NCBI RefSeq assembly: GCF_009870125.1
Contig: NC_046680.1
Coordinates: forward strand, 5,766,001 to 5,830,000
Length of the DNA stretch: 64,000 bases
Source of the DNA: Drosophila pseudoobscura
Taxonomy: Eukaryota > Arthropoda > Insecta > Diptera > Drosophilidae
Reading direction: 5' to 3'
Shown: positions 25,133-39,114 of the stretch, piece by piece
Layout of the letters: each line of letters begins with the position of its first letter
Numbering within the stretch: position 1 is the stretch's first letter
The notes under the pieces: model-generated
What the model was told of the DNA's origin: nothing
The model's database searches: none
The model's input: the letters and a program-made list of their open reading frames with translations, nothing else
Made by a program: the position numbers and the translations under genes

Positions 25133-26411
25133 GATGAAGGGTTGCCGGGGGATTAAGTGCGATCAGTTTGCTGTAAAGATTTGCGGTTGCCACTGATTCG
25201 ATTCCCCGTGGGCCAAAGCCACAGTAAGTCCTCCTACCTTGCGATAAGTACAGTCAGACCCCGGGGGAAATCAGGCCACACACACGAACAGAGACCAACA
25301 ACTGGGCGTCATATCAATTCATAAATGAATAATAATTCCGAACGGAGCTAAAATTAAAACTAGGACCAGAGTCGAAGTCGAATAATGTGAGAAAAAAATG
25401 TTCTCACGATCACCTTTGAAGTCGGAACAGACGGCGCATGGAAATCCACGTGCAAAAGGGGGAAGTGAGCAAGCAAGCAAGGAAGGAAGGAAGAAACCGA
25501 ACCGAACCCTCCACCATGCCACGCCACCATCATCCACCAGGCCGTGCGGTAGGAGGAGGCGGAGTAGGACGCAGGACCCATGGCTTTGGTGGTGGTTGGT
25601 GCTGGTGGGCTCGGCCCCCTCCCCTCCTACCCGCCCGACAGTCCCTGTCACCGTTTGTCCTTCTATTCCAGAGAGTGCATGAGAATTTAAATTATACACG
25701 CATACACACGCGCCCTCAGTGCAGTGCGCACAATCAACGGGCTTTGTCTGCGGCTGTGTGCGTGTGTATCGGCATGCAAGCGGGTCGGTCCGATAGGAAT
25801 AGGGTGGGGGGTGGCAGGACGACGCGAGGCGTGTGTGGGAACTTCTGACGGAGGACACTCGAGCATGAAGAGCGCGGGGCGCGGGCCATCATCTGGGAAG
25901 ACAGGAGGCAATTATTATCCGTCCCAATTGTGATGCCCGCTAATGTCCTTTATTCCCACACACAGCCCACGAGGAGCAGCAGCACAATCACCCACAAGCG
26001 GCGTAAGTTTCGAAACTTTCAGGCAATCCCCAGAGGAAATTTAAATAAAACCCAAAATAAACGGAATTATCGCCCCTGCTAGAGAGAGAGACGGAGTACG
26101 GCAGAGAGATAAGCAGCACAAAAACAACAGCTTTCTCTCTTTCTTTCTTTTATACGCTCATGCGCAACATATGCCAAAAAAAACAGCAACGAAACAACAC
26201 AGCAGCGAAAAGTCAAAGTCATCGAAAACAGATAATTTCTGTGTTGCAGCTGTATGTAAGACAGGGAGGCCCACATAAGTGCCCTCATTCACAGCCATGT
26301 ATAAATGCATTTCTTTTCCTATTTTTAAGCATTCAAAATGATAAGAACAAGCGATGGTTGTGTGTGTATGCGTGTGTCGGTGTCTTTGCATTACTCATGC
26401 GCAGTAGCATC

Positions 26412-26558
26412 TTTCGGTATTTTCCGGCCGCGAGAGAGCCACTTTCAGTATTTTACCACTGTCACACTAGAAATGTGCGGTGTCTTGTTGTGGTTCTCTC
26501 GCTCTCTCGCCCGCTCGCGGAGAAATATTTTGCTGGCTGCCGGGTGATGGTCATACTG
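26412..26558 (+). promoter_or_regulatory. TATA-less housekeeping promoter of pnut
   Basis: Two copies resembling Ohler core motif 6 (TTTCGGTATTTT at about 26412-26423 and TTTCAGTATTTT at 26442-26453). A motif-1-like GTCACACTA follows at about 26461-26469, then a second, TGGTCATACTG at 26548-26558. This pairing marks constitutive Drosophila promoters. The start site is probably within or just after this block, giving a 5' UTR of 200-300 nt. Confidence 0.55.
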
Positions 26559-26767
26559 ACACAGAAAATGCAAAAAAAGTAAAAGCAAAAAAAGTTTAAA
26601 AGCGTAGGCGTGACAAACGGTAGAAAAAGCGTTGCGAATAAGAACTGTTGTTGACACAAAAAAGAAACAAGAGTTACCCCGAGTGCGGCACGCAAATCAA
26701 AAGCAAAAGAAAGACAAAATCAGTTAGGCAAAGTCAAGAAAAAGTGTAGCCCTTGGCGGCCATTCAA

Positions 26768-28372
26768 ATGAATAGTCCTCGCTCAAACGCGCTCAATGGC
26801 GGCGGCAGCGTCGGCGGCGGCGGGGCCATCTCTGCCCTGCCCAGCACCCTGGCACAATTGGCGCTGCGCGACAAGCAGGCTGCCTCCGTTACCAGCAATG
26901 GCAGCAGTGAATCCTCCGTCGGTCGGCCGGCAGTGCAGCCGCCGAGTGTGCCATCGATAGTCGCCAGCAAGCTGGGCGAGTCCACACCCTCATCGGCTGG
27001 AGCGCCCTCCAATGGTGATTCCAACAAACTGACCCACGATCTGCAGGAGAAGGAGGTCCAGAAGCCAGCCAAGCCGCCGCTGCCAGTGCGCCAGAAGCCC
27101 ATGGAGATCGCCGGCTACGTGGGCTTTGCCAATCTTCCCAACCAGGTGTACCGCAAGGCGGTGAAGCGCGGCTTTGAATTCACCCTGATGGTTGTGGGCG
27201 CCAGTGGATTGGGCAAGTCGACGCTCATCAACTCCATGTTTCTGTCCGACATCTACAATGCCGAGCAGTATCCGGGGCCCTCGCTGCGCAAGAAGAAAAC
27301 GGTGGCCGTGGAGGCCACCAAAGTGATGCTCAAGGAGAACGGCGTCAACCTGACGCTGACCGTAGTGGACACACCCGGGTTCGGCGATGCCGTGGACAAC
27401 AGCAACTGCTGGGTGCCCATTCTCGAGTACGTGGACAGCAAGTACGAGGAGTACCTGACGGCCGAGTCGCGGGTGTATCGCAAGACCATTTCCGACAACC
27501 GGGTGCACTGCTGCCTCTACTTCATAGCGCCATCGGGCCACGGCCTCCTGCCACTGGACATTGCCTGCATGCAGAGCCTGTCGGACAAGGTTAACCTGGT
27601 GCCGGTCATTGCCAAGGCTGACACCATGACGCCGGACGAGGTGCATCTGTTCAAGAAGCAGATACTCAACGAGATTGCTCAGCATAAGATTAAGATCTAC
27701 GACTTTCCCGCCACGATCGAGGATGCGGCAGAGGAGTCGAAGACCACGCAGAACCTGCGTAGCCGTGTGCCATTTGCAGTTGTCGGAGCCAACACCATTA
27801 TCGAGCAGGACGGGAAGAAGGTGCGCGGTCGGCGGTACCCCTGGGGCCTGGTGGAGGTGGAAAATCTTACACACTGCGACTTCATTGCCCTGAGGAACAT
27901 GGTGATCCGGACGCATCTGCAGGACCTCAAGGACGTGACGAACAACGTGCACTACGAGAACTATCGCTGCCGCAAGCTGTCCGAGCTGGGCCTGGTCGAT
28001 GGCAAGGCGCGGCTCTCGAACAAGAACCCCCTGACCCAGATGGAGGAGGAGAAGCGCGAGCACGAGCAGAAGATGAAGAAGATGGAGGCCGAAATGGAGC
28101 AGGTGTTCGACATGAAGGTCAAGGAGAAGATGCAGAAGCTCAAGGACTCCGAACTGGAGCTGGCCCGCCGCCACGAGGAGCGCAAGAAGGCCCTCGAGCT
28201 GCAGATCAGGGAGCTGGACGAGAAGCGGCGTGAGTTCGAGCGCGAGAAGAAGGAGTGGGAGGACATCAACCATGTGACGCTCGAAGAGATGAAGCGGCGC
28301 AGCCTGGGCGCCAACAGCAGCACCGACAACGTGGACGGTAAGAAGGAGAAGAAAAAGAAGGGTCTGTTCTAA
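26768..28372 (+). CDS. pnut: peanut, septin GTPase (SEPT7 type)
   Basis: A septin that assembles with other septins into filaments at the cell cortex and is needed for cytokinesis. The first ATG in the frame is at 26768, giving 534 residues, close to the 539 of D. melanogaster pnut. There is a low-complexity Gly/Ser/Ala N-terminal extension (about 110 residues). The GTPase domain has P-loop GASGLGKST (residues 144-152), switch II DTPGFGD (about 200-206) and the AKAD base-specificity motif (about 281-284). It is followed by a septin-unique region and a C-terminal coiled coil rich in Glu, Lys and Arg (about 425-520), ending in a Lys-rich [10 protein letters not shown] tail. The coding region has no intron. 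The upstream in-frame TTG-initiated extension is not a credible start. Confidence 0.96.
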   Translation: MNSPRSNALNGGGSVGGGGAISALPSTLAQLALRDKQAASVTSNGSSESSVGRPAVQPPSVPSIVASKLGESTPSSAGAPSNGDSNKLTHDLQEKEVQKPAKPPLPVRQKPMEIAGYVGFANLPNQVYRKAVKRGFEFTLMVVGASGLGKSTLINSMFLSDIYNAEQYPGPSLRKKKTVAVEATKVMLKENGVNLTLTVVDTPGFGDAVDNSNCWVPILEYVDSKYEEYLTAESRVYRKTISDNRVHCCLYFIAPSGHGLLPLDIACMQSLSDKVNLVPVIAKADTMTPDEVHLFKKQILNEIAQHKIKIYDFPATIEDAAEESKTTQNLRSRVPFAVVGANTIIEQDGKKVRGRRYPWGLVEVENLTHCDFIALRNMVIRTHLQDLKDVTNNVHYENYRCRKLSELGLVDGKARLSNKNPLTQMEEEKREHEQKMKKMEAEMEQVFDMKVKEKMQKLKDSELELARRHEERKKALELQIRELDEKRREFEREKKEWEDINHVTLEEMKRRSLGANSSTDNVDGKKEKKKKGLF

Positions 28373-29083
28373 GTCAACCCAGGGGAATGTCTCCTTCTAT
28401 TTACCCCTCTCAATCCTCCATCCCCCATCCACCATCCGCCATCCGCCACCCGATATACTTAAGCGCTAATCTCGAGAACAAACAAAAACTTAACTGATCG
28501 CGAATGATAACCATAGCGTAACCCATAAATATACATACATACCTTTAAATATATATACTACTATAGAAGTGCATACAGAAATATATCTATTGTTGGGCCG
28601 ACAGCCGCCCCACAAGGCTTTTCCGCACAGCAGTCGCACTCCGAACGCGTTGCATTTGTTTTCTACCTACTATACAAGTACATATAGCAGTTATTATTGC
28701 AGTATTCTACCGATATATATATAAATACACTTATTCAGACCGAACCTACTTGACGACGATGACGACGACGACGAAGAGGAATTTGCTAGCCTAAATGAAT
28801 TGAAATCCCGAAAAAAGCCACACCCCTTGAAATTGTATTTAAAAAATACTTAAATATCGCTTAAACAAACAAAATATATGAAACTAAGCAAAAGTGTACG
28901 AGTATTTGAACCTAAACATAACGAATAATAACGAACACCATGTAAAACGTATGATATTGATATTGTAATTGTATCTTATACCTACTATGCATAAAGTAAA
29001 CTCATTTACACACCACTCGAGCACACAAACAAGCGGCAAACAGCAGAAACAACAAAATATACTCTTCAATTTTACAAAATAAA
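28373..29083 (+). other. pnut 3' UTR (inferred)
   Basis: AT-rich noncoding DNA after the pnut stop, ending at AATAAA (29078-29083). It contains a short GACGAC repeat near 28752-28775. No competing gene. Confidence 0.6.
29078..29083 (+). terminator. Polyadenylation signal of pnut
   Basis: AATAAA about 710 nt after the stop codon, followed by a T-rich stretch. Confidence 0.55.
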
Positions 29084-30406
29084 GTCTTCTTTAGTTATAC
29101 TACATAACAAAAACAGAAACAAACCTAAAAAAAGAGAAAAGAACGAAAATTCCATTTCTTGTCTTGTCGATGGTTTACACAACTGCCGGAGGTCATACAG
29201 GGTGTTTGGTCTTGCGGCACGCGACTCTCAATTAACGCCGAGCCGCTCCATTTCGAAATCGCCTGCGATGCAACCCCCAACACAACATTCTCCAGCGGTT
29301 GACTAATACAGTTTTTAAGCAGAAACTCTGTTGAATGGCGAATGGCGAACGGTGGGGAGTGTGTGTGACTCAGGCCCGAGCTTCGCTTATATGTAGATAT
29401 TTGTTGTGCAGCGCTTTTGAGTCAGACGGACAGCTAAATCATTCAGCGAGACCAATTTAATGTTTACTCTTTCCAGTGTTTAATTTTTAGACCATTAGAA
29501 AACTCTCTGGGCGTACAGTGTGTGTCATTCAAATGAGCAGCCATGCTATTATTTAGCCTGTAAAGAGTTCAAACACCCATTATCCGGTTCTTGCCCATAT
29601 AAGGCGCAAGGCTGGTGCAATTTTAAATCCCGACCACACCCTATATGCCGCCACATACTCGTGTGCATGTGTATGGAGTGCATACTGTTGGAGGCCCCCA
29701 CTTGAAATTGCTTTCTAAATGCCCCAGACACACACACGGACACACACGGACATGTGTGTACATATGGCTATTTAATTTATTCACAAAAATTAATCCATAA
29801 CCCAATTGAAAGGCACTCAATTAATGCCGTATAAAGCGTAAAATGGAAATCCATTGGTGAAAGACATGGAAACATGGAGCGAGAGTGGGACGGTGGGGAG
29901 CGCGGGGCATTGAAGGCATGCTTGTACGTCTCTGTGTATGTGCGTGCCTCTCTCTCGCTCTTGTCTGTATGTAAGTCAACAACGTTGACGCAGCACTTAA
30001 CTCCATTCGAAGCAATTGGCTTTGGCGATCAATGAACGCAGAGTGCTGTTGCTGCTCCGAGGAAGAGCAAGAACCAAGCACCATCGGCCACCAGAGTGGG
30101 AGCGAGAGCGGAGGAGTGGAAGTGGAGTGTAGCCCGTTGCTCGCGGTGTTTTTAGGACGATGACTCACATATGTACACACACACACAAGGCAAGAGTGGG
30201 AGGGAGAGTACTTGAACTGCTGCTTATCAGGCTGAAATGAGAGCACTTTTGCCTTTGCCTCTGCCGCTGCCGATGCCTGCATGTGGTGTCCATGTGTGCG
30301 CTGCCAATGAGGCACCCTGTAATGCGGCCAGAATTCCTGCACGTCGTCAAATGGCAAAGACAGGCCAACGGCAACCGCAAGAAACGGAGTGTAGCCGCGG
30401 GAACCG

Positions 30407-30495
30407 AAGCGTTTGCTACCCTTGCACACTGAGGACTACATATAGTACAATCCACTCGACTCTTCATTTCATACGACCCTCTGCAAGGGTATGTA
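30407..30495 (+). mobile_element. Possible DINE-1-type remnant
   Basis: It starts with GCGTTTGCTACCCTTGCA and ends with CTCTGCAAGGGTAT. These are partly inverted copies (CTACCCTTGCA against TGCAAGGGTAT), like the subterminal inverted repeats of Drosophila INE/DINE-1 elements. Only about 90 bp remains. Confidence 0.4.
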
Positions 30496-32770
30496 TGTAT
30501 GTATAGCGTTTAAGACCAAAAACAAATGTTTGACCGTTTCAAACAAGCTTCACTTCAGACAAGGAAAGAGAGATAAAGAGAGATAGAACGTGCACCCACA
30601 CTAGCAAATATCAACGTCTGACATCTTTACGTGACTGAAAGAGAGAGGGAGAGAGCGCGAGAGAGCAGCTAATTGAGACCTAGAGTCAACGTTGCGCCTG
30701 CGTCGCTCTTCGCTTCAAATGTTGATTGGAAATTTCCGTTTTACAGTTTGAAATTTCTCTCTTCTCTGGTTTCGGCTCGCGAGTCTTGACATTTGACATG
30801 GCGATGGGGGAAGTGATTTTTATGGGTTTGTTTGTTTGCTGTTGTGGTTACAGTCCCCGTCCCCGTCCCGGTCACCGTTTTTGTCCCCAATATTGCCCTG
30901 CCCCCGCACTGATAAGGGCCCTGCTCCCATGTTTGTGTGCATTGGTTTTATGATTTCTCTCATGTTTCCCTGTTTACAATGCAACGAAGTAGAGGAGAAG
31001 GTGCGGGTGCGGGTGGGTCTGGGAGTTCTATCGCTTTACATAACACTTGTGGGAACCCGCCTGGGTTGATAACAGCTCTGGGTCCAGTCCATAAATTATC
31101 TTGCGGCGGGGTTGAGCAAATAAACACTTGTTAGAACTGACACATTTGCTTGAGAGGCGATTGAGTCGCTATTTGCACTGCGCTTATCAAGGGTCTCTCT
31201 CGGAGGAGAGGACAGGCGCTAGCCCCCTAAGACCAGGTCCTAGTGCCCGACCGTGTGTGTGTGTGGTCTATCAAGGCACACGGAAGTTCCTCTTCTATAC
31301 TTCCGTTGCTGTGTTCCGACTTTTCTACGCTGTGGATCCCATAGCGGTACAATTAAGTTCTCCTCCCTCTCTTCCCTGTTTGCTTCTCCTCGTTTGTCCT
31401 TTGTCCTGGTTGGATTTCCGCTACGCATGCGCTGGAAGCGTGCACAACATCCGCTCCTCGCGAATCGTCGGTTCCGAGCCATTCCCGCAAATCTTTCGTT
31501 TCGTCTTTGTTGTGCATTTTACAGTTGGGATTGCCATTGTCCTGACATCCTGGGAATCCAGGCTATTAACAGGTGTCCCAGGCGAATCATTTGCGGAGGT
31601 GTGAAAAATATTCGGAGAGTTTTGAGGGTCGATCGTTCTCTGTCTGAAAAGGGAATCCTAATTGAGTTGTTGTTCATTTGATTCCTCAAGCAACTACAAA
31701 AATTTTGAGTTTCTTTTCCTTAATTATATATATACATATATGTATATATATATATAATATAATGAGACTCTCAGGACTGACACAATTTACGGATTTCTGC
31801 AAATATTTTCTCGCAACCCTTTTTCCCACTGATCTGTGGAGACCTGGCCGACCTGATGGTCCATCGCTTAATCCACAAGCTGTCAAAGTACTTGACATAC
31901 ATATGTTCTCAAGTACAGAAACTACACAATTATGCCCCTTAATCGTTCTCAAAACGCAAAAAAATGAAAAAACACAAAAGAAACCAAAAATCAAAATCGA
32001 ATAAGGGCTATTTTGGGTATAATTTCAGTTAATTGGGGGACAGTTGGATCGAAACAAGAAGAAAAGATTTGTGGTCTGCGGTTGGAATGACCCTGGAAAC
32101 AGATTTCATTGGACATCGACAGTTTTGTCGGTTATGCAAACGCAATTTGGGTCACTTCACAGCAGTTGAAAATAACTGAAGAGGGACTGGAGGGTGCTAG
32201 GGGGCTGGGTTGCGGGGGACTGGGGGGTTGGGGGCTGTGAGGCGCCTCTTCGAGTGAGTTGAATGTAGGTTAGGTGGATGCTGATGCCCAGTGGTGTAGC
32301 CAGCCATTGGCAGGGGGGATAGGGATAGGATAGGGAGCCATGGAATAGTGCTTTAGACCCCTGCTGGCAGACGGCACTGCTGGGGATAAGGATGATGCGG
32401 CTGTCGGTGGTTTGTCGGGCCTTTGTGCTGCATCTTGGCTTGTGCCACCACCCCTTTTGTGTGCGTCTGCATGCTGAGTGATGCTCATCCTCGGTACATG
32501 TTTGATGGTCTCCCCACGGTCCCCGTACCATCATTCGGATCCCATTCAGTCACAGAGCTCATAATTGATGTTCAAACTGATGTTGAGGCTGGGGCAGGAG
32601 GAGCACTTGCCACACATTCTTTCTGCTGCTGGGCCCCTCAATTGTGACACGTTTTGTCCGGCATTACTCGCATTATTGTTATTGCCATTGTGATTCGGGC
32701 AGATGATGGTTTTGTTGTGCCACATCACATTGATTTAATTAACTTAAATTAGAGAAGCGGAAGCTGTCAA

Positions 32771-32772
<2 letters not shown>

Positions 32773-32810
<38 letters not shown>
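32773..32810. repeat. (AG)19 dinucleotide tract
   Basis: Nineteen perfect AG units. GAGA factor binds such tracts in Drosophila, but a plain microsatellite is as likely. Confidence 0.85.
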
Positions 32811-32812
<2 letters not shown>

Positions 32813-34393
32813 CGGGGGAACTGAGTTCCATCACGCCTTCAAAAGGAGTCCTGAGCGTGCCACACGTGCCAGGAAATCATCTGCTGCTGAGGTGGTAAAA
32901 ATACGTTACTTGGACTAATTTCCCGGCTCGACAATGCAGCGCACAGCAATTTATTGAGCCACGCGGCAAAGGACGAAAAATCCGACCAACAAAGGTACAC
33001 AAACGAGGGTCCCCGCTCCACAATAAGGGTCCTGCAATGAGCAATACCCTGCTCCATCCCTCTCCAGCTCAGGCTCAGGCTCATACTCGGGGTTGCAGTT
33101 GCACATTGAGCCGCAACGAGAGGCCGACTCATCAGCGGCGTCCTGTTTGGGTAATTGTTATCAGTGATCCTGAAATGAACGTTACTTTGAGTCGGGGGCC
33201 CGGTGTTCTGCCTTCCCTTGGCACGCGCCAAAGTATCTCCCCCTCTCCCTCTTATTCCCGTCGAACAGCTGGTCGTACCCGGCCTGCAGGACTTGCTCTG
33301 GCATTTCGGGATCGGCTGAACGTCAATTTTTCAGTAATTGAAAAGGAAGCAGAGATTCCGTATTTTTTAGAAACTGTGAGAAAGGTGGCGCGGTTCATTG
33401 GGACTTCGTTTGGGGTCTCCAATCTGTCAGAATCTTTCGGTATATTTTTAGAAAAATATTTAAAAATGTTGACATTAATCTGAGGAATGAAAAAAACGAC
33501 AATTTTTGTTACTTAAGAGGCCAGAGGCCCTTAGAGAAATCAGATGCCATCTATAGAAAACTTTTAATCGAGTTTTTGAGCACAATTCGAGCCTCAGGGA
33601 ATCCTTAGATCCTTATATCCCTTCCTTTCTAAGTACTCTCCCAAAACTCACTCAGAAATTGCACTCCACTCAAGACTCAACTCAACTCAAATAAACTCAA
33701 CTCAGTTCCTTGAGACAGGCAAAGGCACAGGCACAGGCACAGGGCGTGAAATGTGTCAGCCCCGGATTTCCAGCGAAAGCAGCGGCCGAGCAAAGTTCTC
33801 TAACCATTTTCATGGTTGCTGGCAAATTATCTATTCGGGGTTTTCTAGGATCTAGGACCCACCCTGGGCCCCGGCCGCGATGGCCAAAACCGAGCAGCGC
33901 TGACCACAGCAAGTGTCGACGGCGGCGCAGGCTGATGCGGAGGAGAGTCCTGGTCCACCACTCATAAACACATTATGCATGCCGCCCTGGGGGGTGCTCG
34001 GGCTGATCGCCGGCTCGTTGTCAATGCGAAAAAGTGTCAATAAAACCATAACGCGTTTTCTTGGAAAGCGTAAAATCAGGCAACGCCCGCAATGCCGTGC
34101 CGGAACCTTCGCTCCGACTCCGACATCGACTCCGTCTTCGAATTTGATTGTGAGGCTGACAGTCTTGTTTTGACAATTCCCATTGTCTGGGCGATTTTTG
34201 TAGGCGAACCATAAAGCGATTATGATTGGGAAATGTTTAGTTTTTTCTTCTCTAGAGCAAAGCAGAAACTAATTAACGCTGATGATACGGTTTTTGTTCG
34301 AAACTCGGCCAAAAATATGAACCTTGTTCTGCATAAATAAACCATTTATTAAACGTATAACTCGGCCAGAACGAATCGAGCAACGAGGCTCCG

Positions 34394-34418
34394 CTCGGCT
34401 CGGCTCGGCTCGGCTCGG
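34394..34418. repeat. (CTCGG)5 tandem repeat
   Basis: Five perfect copies of a GC-rich pentamer within AT-rich intergenic DNA. Confidence 0.85.
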
Positions 34419-37400
34419 GTCGCTTGAGGCCGGGGGCTCTGTCGGGCAGGATCGCATGGCAGCCCGTGGCCAGGTGTGCGCCGAGTCGTGTGACGACACA
34501 ATCTCGCAAGGAAAGGAATTAATATTTGTATTTTTTATGCATATCAGTAAGATCCTTCTTGGGTTGGGTCTGGTCTGAGACAAAAAAACGAGAAAAGTTT
34601 GCTGCGCATGCGCAGCCCTCTGCCACCCCTTGGCGAGTGTGCCTTTTGTTTGACGCTTGTGAAATCTCTTGCGAAATGTACAACCAGAGGGATGGCTTTG
34701 CCAGTTAGGGGCAGGGGCAGGGGCAGGGGGAGGCGCTGCAGGAGAGGGTTTCCAGAGGTCGCTGAGGCGCAACGACCTTTCGCTGGGCGAGCGCCCATTC
34801 ATTCTGTTTCGGGGTTTTCTTTGCTTCTGCTTTTGCGTTTCGTTTGCAGCTGTTGTTTTTGCTTGAGCGAAAGATTTTTCTTAAAGACACCCCAAAATAG
34901 AAAAAAAAAACCTTCCCTCTCCCTTTTCCAGACCAGCCCCCTGTCTTGGTTGTGTGCAACGCGTGTGAAAGTTCTGTACTCCTGCCACAGCCACGCTTCA
35001 GCCATTTTGTTTCTGGGCCTTGGATCAGAGATTCCTTGCCGATCCGAGCTGCGACGCAGTTGGTACTAGTCTGGGAGAAGGGAATGGAAATGTGTGGCAG
35101 AAGCGTGTGCAGAGGGGTCTGGGGAGGGGTCCCCTAGGAGTGGGCAAACAAAAGAAGTTTGCCAAAGATATTACGGTTCACTGCAATCCAGATAGATGTC
35201 GTAAATTACGGATTTCTGTATACTCCAAGCAGCAGGACACTACAGGCCGTACATCAGTCGCTGTTCCATAGTTTTTTTGGCCAACTTTTATTGAGATCTC
35301 GCATAGCCAGGGCTAGTGCTTATAAACATTAGAGAAGATACAAATGGATGATTTTTTGGGCCATTTTTTTAAGAACTGAAACTGGGTGAATTGCAGACAG
35401 TCCTTGGGCTGTTGTTCTTCCGGGTCCAGTCTTTGGTTTCCTCATTAATGCCTCTGAGTACTTACCACCAAATGCTCGTCCAAGTCAAATGCCAGCGAAT
35501 GTCCCGACCTTGATGGGAGCGGTAATTGTTTTATAGTGCACACCATCAACTGCTCACACAGATACTCCCACTCGCACCGAGCCGTGGAAATGGCCTCGAG
35601 GCAAGGTTACGTTTTATGATTTGGCAAATTTCCACTGGGCGAGGAGTTCCGTGTAAGGCGGTTCGGCCGGGACTGCTGAAGCGGATGGACGGGCTAGAAA
35701 GGATGCGCAGAGTTGGCTGGGATGGAACCCAGAAGGATGCAAGAAAGGATAACTTTATGAGAGGCTCGTAAAGACCGTTGAGCATTCGACAATTGAGCAA
35801 TGGGTGATTATTTGCTTTGGTCACAATAAAGGCGACGGGTGGCAAGGATAATGCTGGGCTATCCTTGCAATCCTTCAGCCATTAGCACGACGATTAGCGG
35901 CTTTTGCATGGTCGGTTCGATGAGGAAAGGGCTTCGCTTCCCCCGGACTTCCAGGAATTCCAAGGACCTCTTTGCCCGTTTCTTGCAAGAGATTTTTTTA
36001 GTTTTGGGTAAAAAAGTTCCTTAGATTTGCGTAAAAAACGTTTGCCGACGATTAGAGAAGTCAATTCTGGTTCCAGGAAAGTCTATTGCGTCTTTTATGG
36101 CGTCTGTGAAAGGCTTTGTCCGGTTATCCAGGCACAGGATGGAGGCGCAATGTTATGCAAGCTTGTCCTGGGCTCTGGCTGGACTGCCGTCGGAGGTTTC
36201 TCTGGAAAGGTGTCGCCTCTCTTTTCTCGGGAACAAGAATTTGTAGACCCAGGGTGAATTCCCTTATCCAGCCGATAAGCTGACAAAATTTCTTATCAAA
36301 ACAAGCAACAAATAGGGATTCATAAATTTTCGATAATTGTAAATCCAGCCCAAAAAGTATCCCTGGGCAGACCCGTTAAACTAATTTTCCCAGCTCCCAG
36401 CCATCCCTCTCTATGGAAGGAAACAATAAAAAATAGAGGAATTTCTCAGCGAAAAATGGGAAAGGGATCAGATCAGCAAGGATCATTTGGGCTCTGGGCT
36501 GCTACACTAATCGTTTATTATGATCAACGAACTGAATCAATAAAACCGAAAACGAAGCGCCCACTTCAGGACATGTCATCGTCCTGGTTCCCACTCTCAT
36601 CCTCATTGTGGTTCATTCCCATTCCCATCCATTGCCGTTCTCAGATCAACCTGTTTCACAGGGTTCACAGGACTGTCCTTTTGTGTGTGCGTTGGAGTGT
36701 TACCGTTGCTGGTCGTGAGAAATGAATGCACTGAGGGGTAACAGGTCCTGGTGTTGGTGGTGGTGGTGGTAGTGGTGGTGGCTCCTTGTGTTATGCTGGG
36801 GTACAGCCTACAGGTATGCAAAAGTCAAATTTGTTTGCTATGGGAATCTGTCGAAGGTGTCTGGGGCTTGCGAGTAAATCCCTCTGATGGGAATTCGCTT
36901 ATTTCTCCCTTTGTCTGGTGTGAATTTAATGGAAGGAGTGAAAATTGTGGGCGGCAGAGAAAGGAAGAAACCCAGCCATGAAGATGGTGAAGGAGTGACT
37001 GATGGTGATTCAAAGAAAGGCGAAAAGGAAAGCTGGATGGAATCACTATGTAGTTGAGAGCTGAAAGTAACACTAAAATATATGTATTAAAAAAAACCAA
37101 ATTCTCAACGAATTTCTAAAGGATTTATAATATATTATAATCGCCTCTAAAGAACTTTGCTACAATTTGCCCCTGACTATCTTAAATAAATGTTAGCTCC
37201 TTCAACTTCATCATTGTCCATCCTTCATTCCTATAATATTAATATAAATTCGCATGAAATTCACATGTTTTGCGATTTTTGCTAATTTCCTGTTTGAGAC
37301 ATTTCACATTTCACACAAATTTCATGCACTTCCTTCCGGTGTGCGGAACTGGCTGAAAAGGCTGAAAACAGCAAAAGGAGAAGAGCACGCAGAAGGATCT

Positions 37401-39114
37401 CGGCCAGACAATAAATAGAAATCTAAATTGCAAAATATGGGCCAGGGGCAAACACACACTGCCGAGAGGCCTGTGGGAACCGCGTCCTCAAGCAGTAACC
37501 AATTTGATGTGGGCCCACCCTCGCATCGATAAGATCGTTAACCGAACGAGATCTGGGTCTGGGCTCTGGGTCCAAGGAGGTGCTGAGAAAATCTCGTTTG
37601 TTGTGGCAGGGCGAAAGATTCAAAGATTTCATTGTTCGCCGGGGAGCATCGGCAACAATGTTTGTTTGTTCAGCAAAACAGGTTAACAGGTATTTAGCTC
37701 GGGGATCAGTCAGGATTAAGAGTGATGCCTCAGGATGCGTGCACTAGAGTGGGTGGCCAGGGAACATGTGGAATCCATTGGGAGTACCGACGGAGCATGT
37801 ACGATGTCCCATAAATCAGAACGCCCTCATGGAAAGCCTTAAAGAACCGTTCAAACTTCATTTGCATTCCACCGGTCCCGAGTCCACACATTAGTCGAGC
37901 AATTAAGCAAAGGACGGACTCTACTCAGGGCACTCTGGGAAGAAAAAGGATAATGGAATGAAATGGTAATTTGATACGCGCACACTTATGGAGTGCGTTT
38001 CCCAAGGACTCGGATTGCCAGCGTCGACGGAGCCTCAAACAGGTAGCCCAGCGAGGGAGTCCTGTGAGCTCTGCAGCTCCGTAGTCGCAACGAATCGCAA
38101 CGTAAGCAAACAAATCTACACATTCAATGATGGATCGATTCGGGCCCTCACTACTATCTTCCTGCGGCCAGCGAACCTGTGAGCGTTAATTAGATTTGCA
38201 CCGAGCGGTGCTCATCAAAGTGCTGGTCAGTGGAAATGTTCGGAAATCACAGACCAGACTCAATTTCGGGATAAACACCTGTGGGAAAGGACCTCACGCA
38301 GCCAAGAACAGCGAACATGCACTTGCACACATCTCTCTCCCCAGGACGTTCGTTCCATTGACTGACCTTTCCTCTTCTCTCCTTGGCGTTCCCACATAGG
38401 GAGTCCCTTTCCCATTCCCATTCCCATCTTCGTTTTCATTGTTATTCGCAGTTCATTCCTTTTATTAATTTGAAGTGCCCGCAACTCTAGCTTGGTTTTC
38501 CTTCCGGAAGAACGAACTCCTCCTCTCAGTTCAGTCCCTCCTACCCAGTGCTATTGTCCATCCCGTCCACGGCACTTCCTGTGGGTTAGTTGGACCATGT
38601 GGCCAATACAATCTATTGTTAATTAATTGTGCTGGTCAAGGCGCATGGGAAGAGGAAGTGAGTGCCTGTCAGTCAATCGCTGAAGTAGGAACCAAGGACT
38701 TTGAAGTCGCCAATTAAATGTTAGCCTTTTTTTTGGCTTATGCAAGTCTCAGTTTCAATATGGTTCAACGCGTAGTGGAGTAGCTTCCATGGCAGTATAA
38801 TGGTCTGTCCGGTCGGGGCACTACGGAATAGCCAGCCTGGAGAACACTGGAGGACACTGGAGGACACGGCTTGCTTCGGGCTCCCAGCGCCTGAAAGTAG
38901 AGGTGTTTCTGTTTTCCCTCCTCCAGGCAATCTTGCAGGAAGCCCATTGGCTTCGCCTTGACCATTGCCTTTAGTGGGGGGAAAGGGACACATCCCAGCT
39001 TCGCCAAACCACCAGCGGGTTTAATACCAATTTTCAAGTTTAAAAAGACGTTAATTTTCTTGCATCGTCTTCTACACGTATCTTACACCAATTTGACATC
39101 GGAATACACAGTGG

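Larger units (their letters stand above)
21692..26411. other. Intergenic DNA between dpn and pnut, probably regulatory
   Basis: No gene supported. The first part is the dpn promoter and 5' UTR, with CCTCGACCGATC occurring twice (about 21961 and 22080) and a Su(H)-type GTGGGAA on the minus strand at 22206-22212. Two CAGCTG E-boxes separated by one base sit at 22986-22998, with another near 23118. A (CTG)6 tract is at 25115-25132. The longest open frames are low-complexity and lack domains. Confidence 0.55.

Noticed and set aside
26990-28273. A 427-residue antisense frame over pnut
   Set aside because: It is a Leu/His/Val-rich mirror of a Glu/Lys-rich coiled coil and has no independent gene features.
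31128-31604. A 158-residue open frame in the large gene-free stretch
   Set aside because: No domain, signal peptide, promoter or splice partner, and mixed low-complexity composition.
34269-34802. A 177-residue minus-strand frame
   Set aside because: It includes a translated CTCGG repeat (AEPSRAEP) and has no family resemblance.
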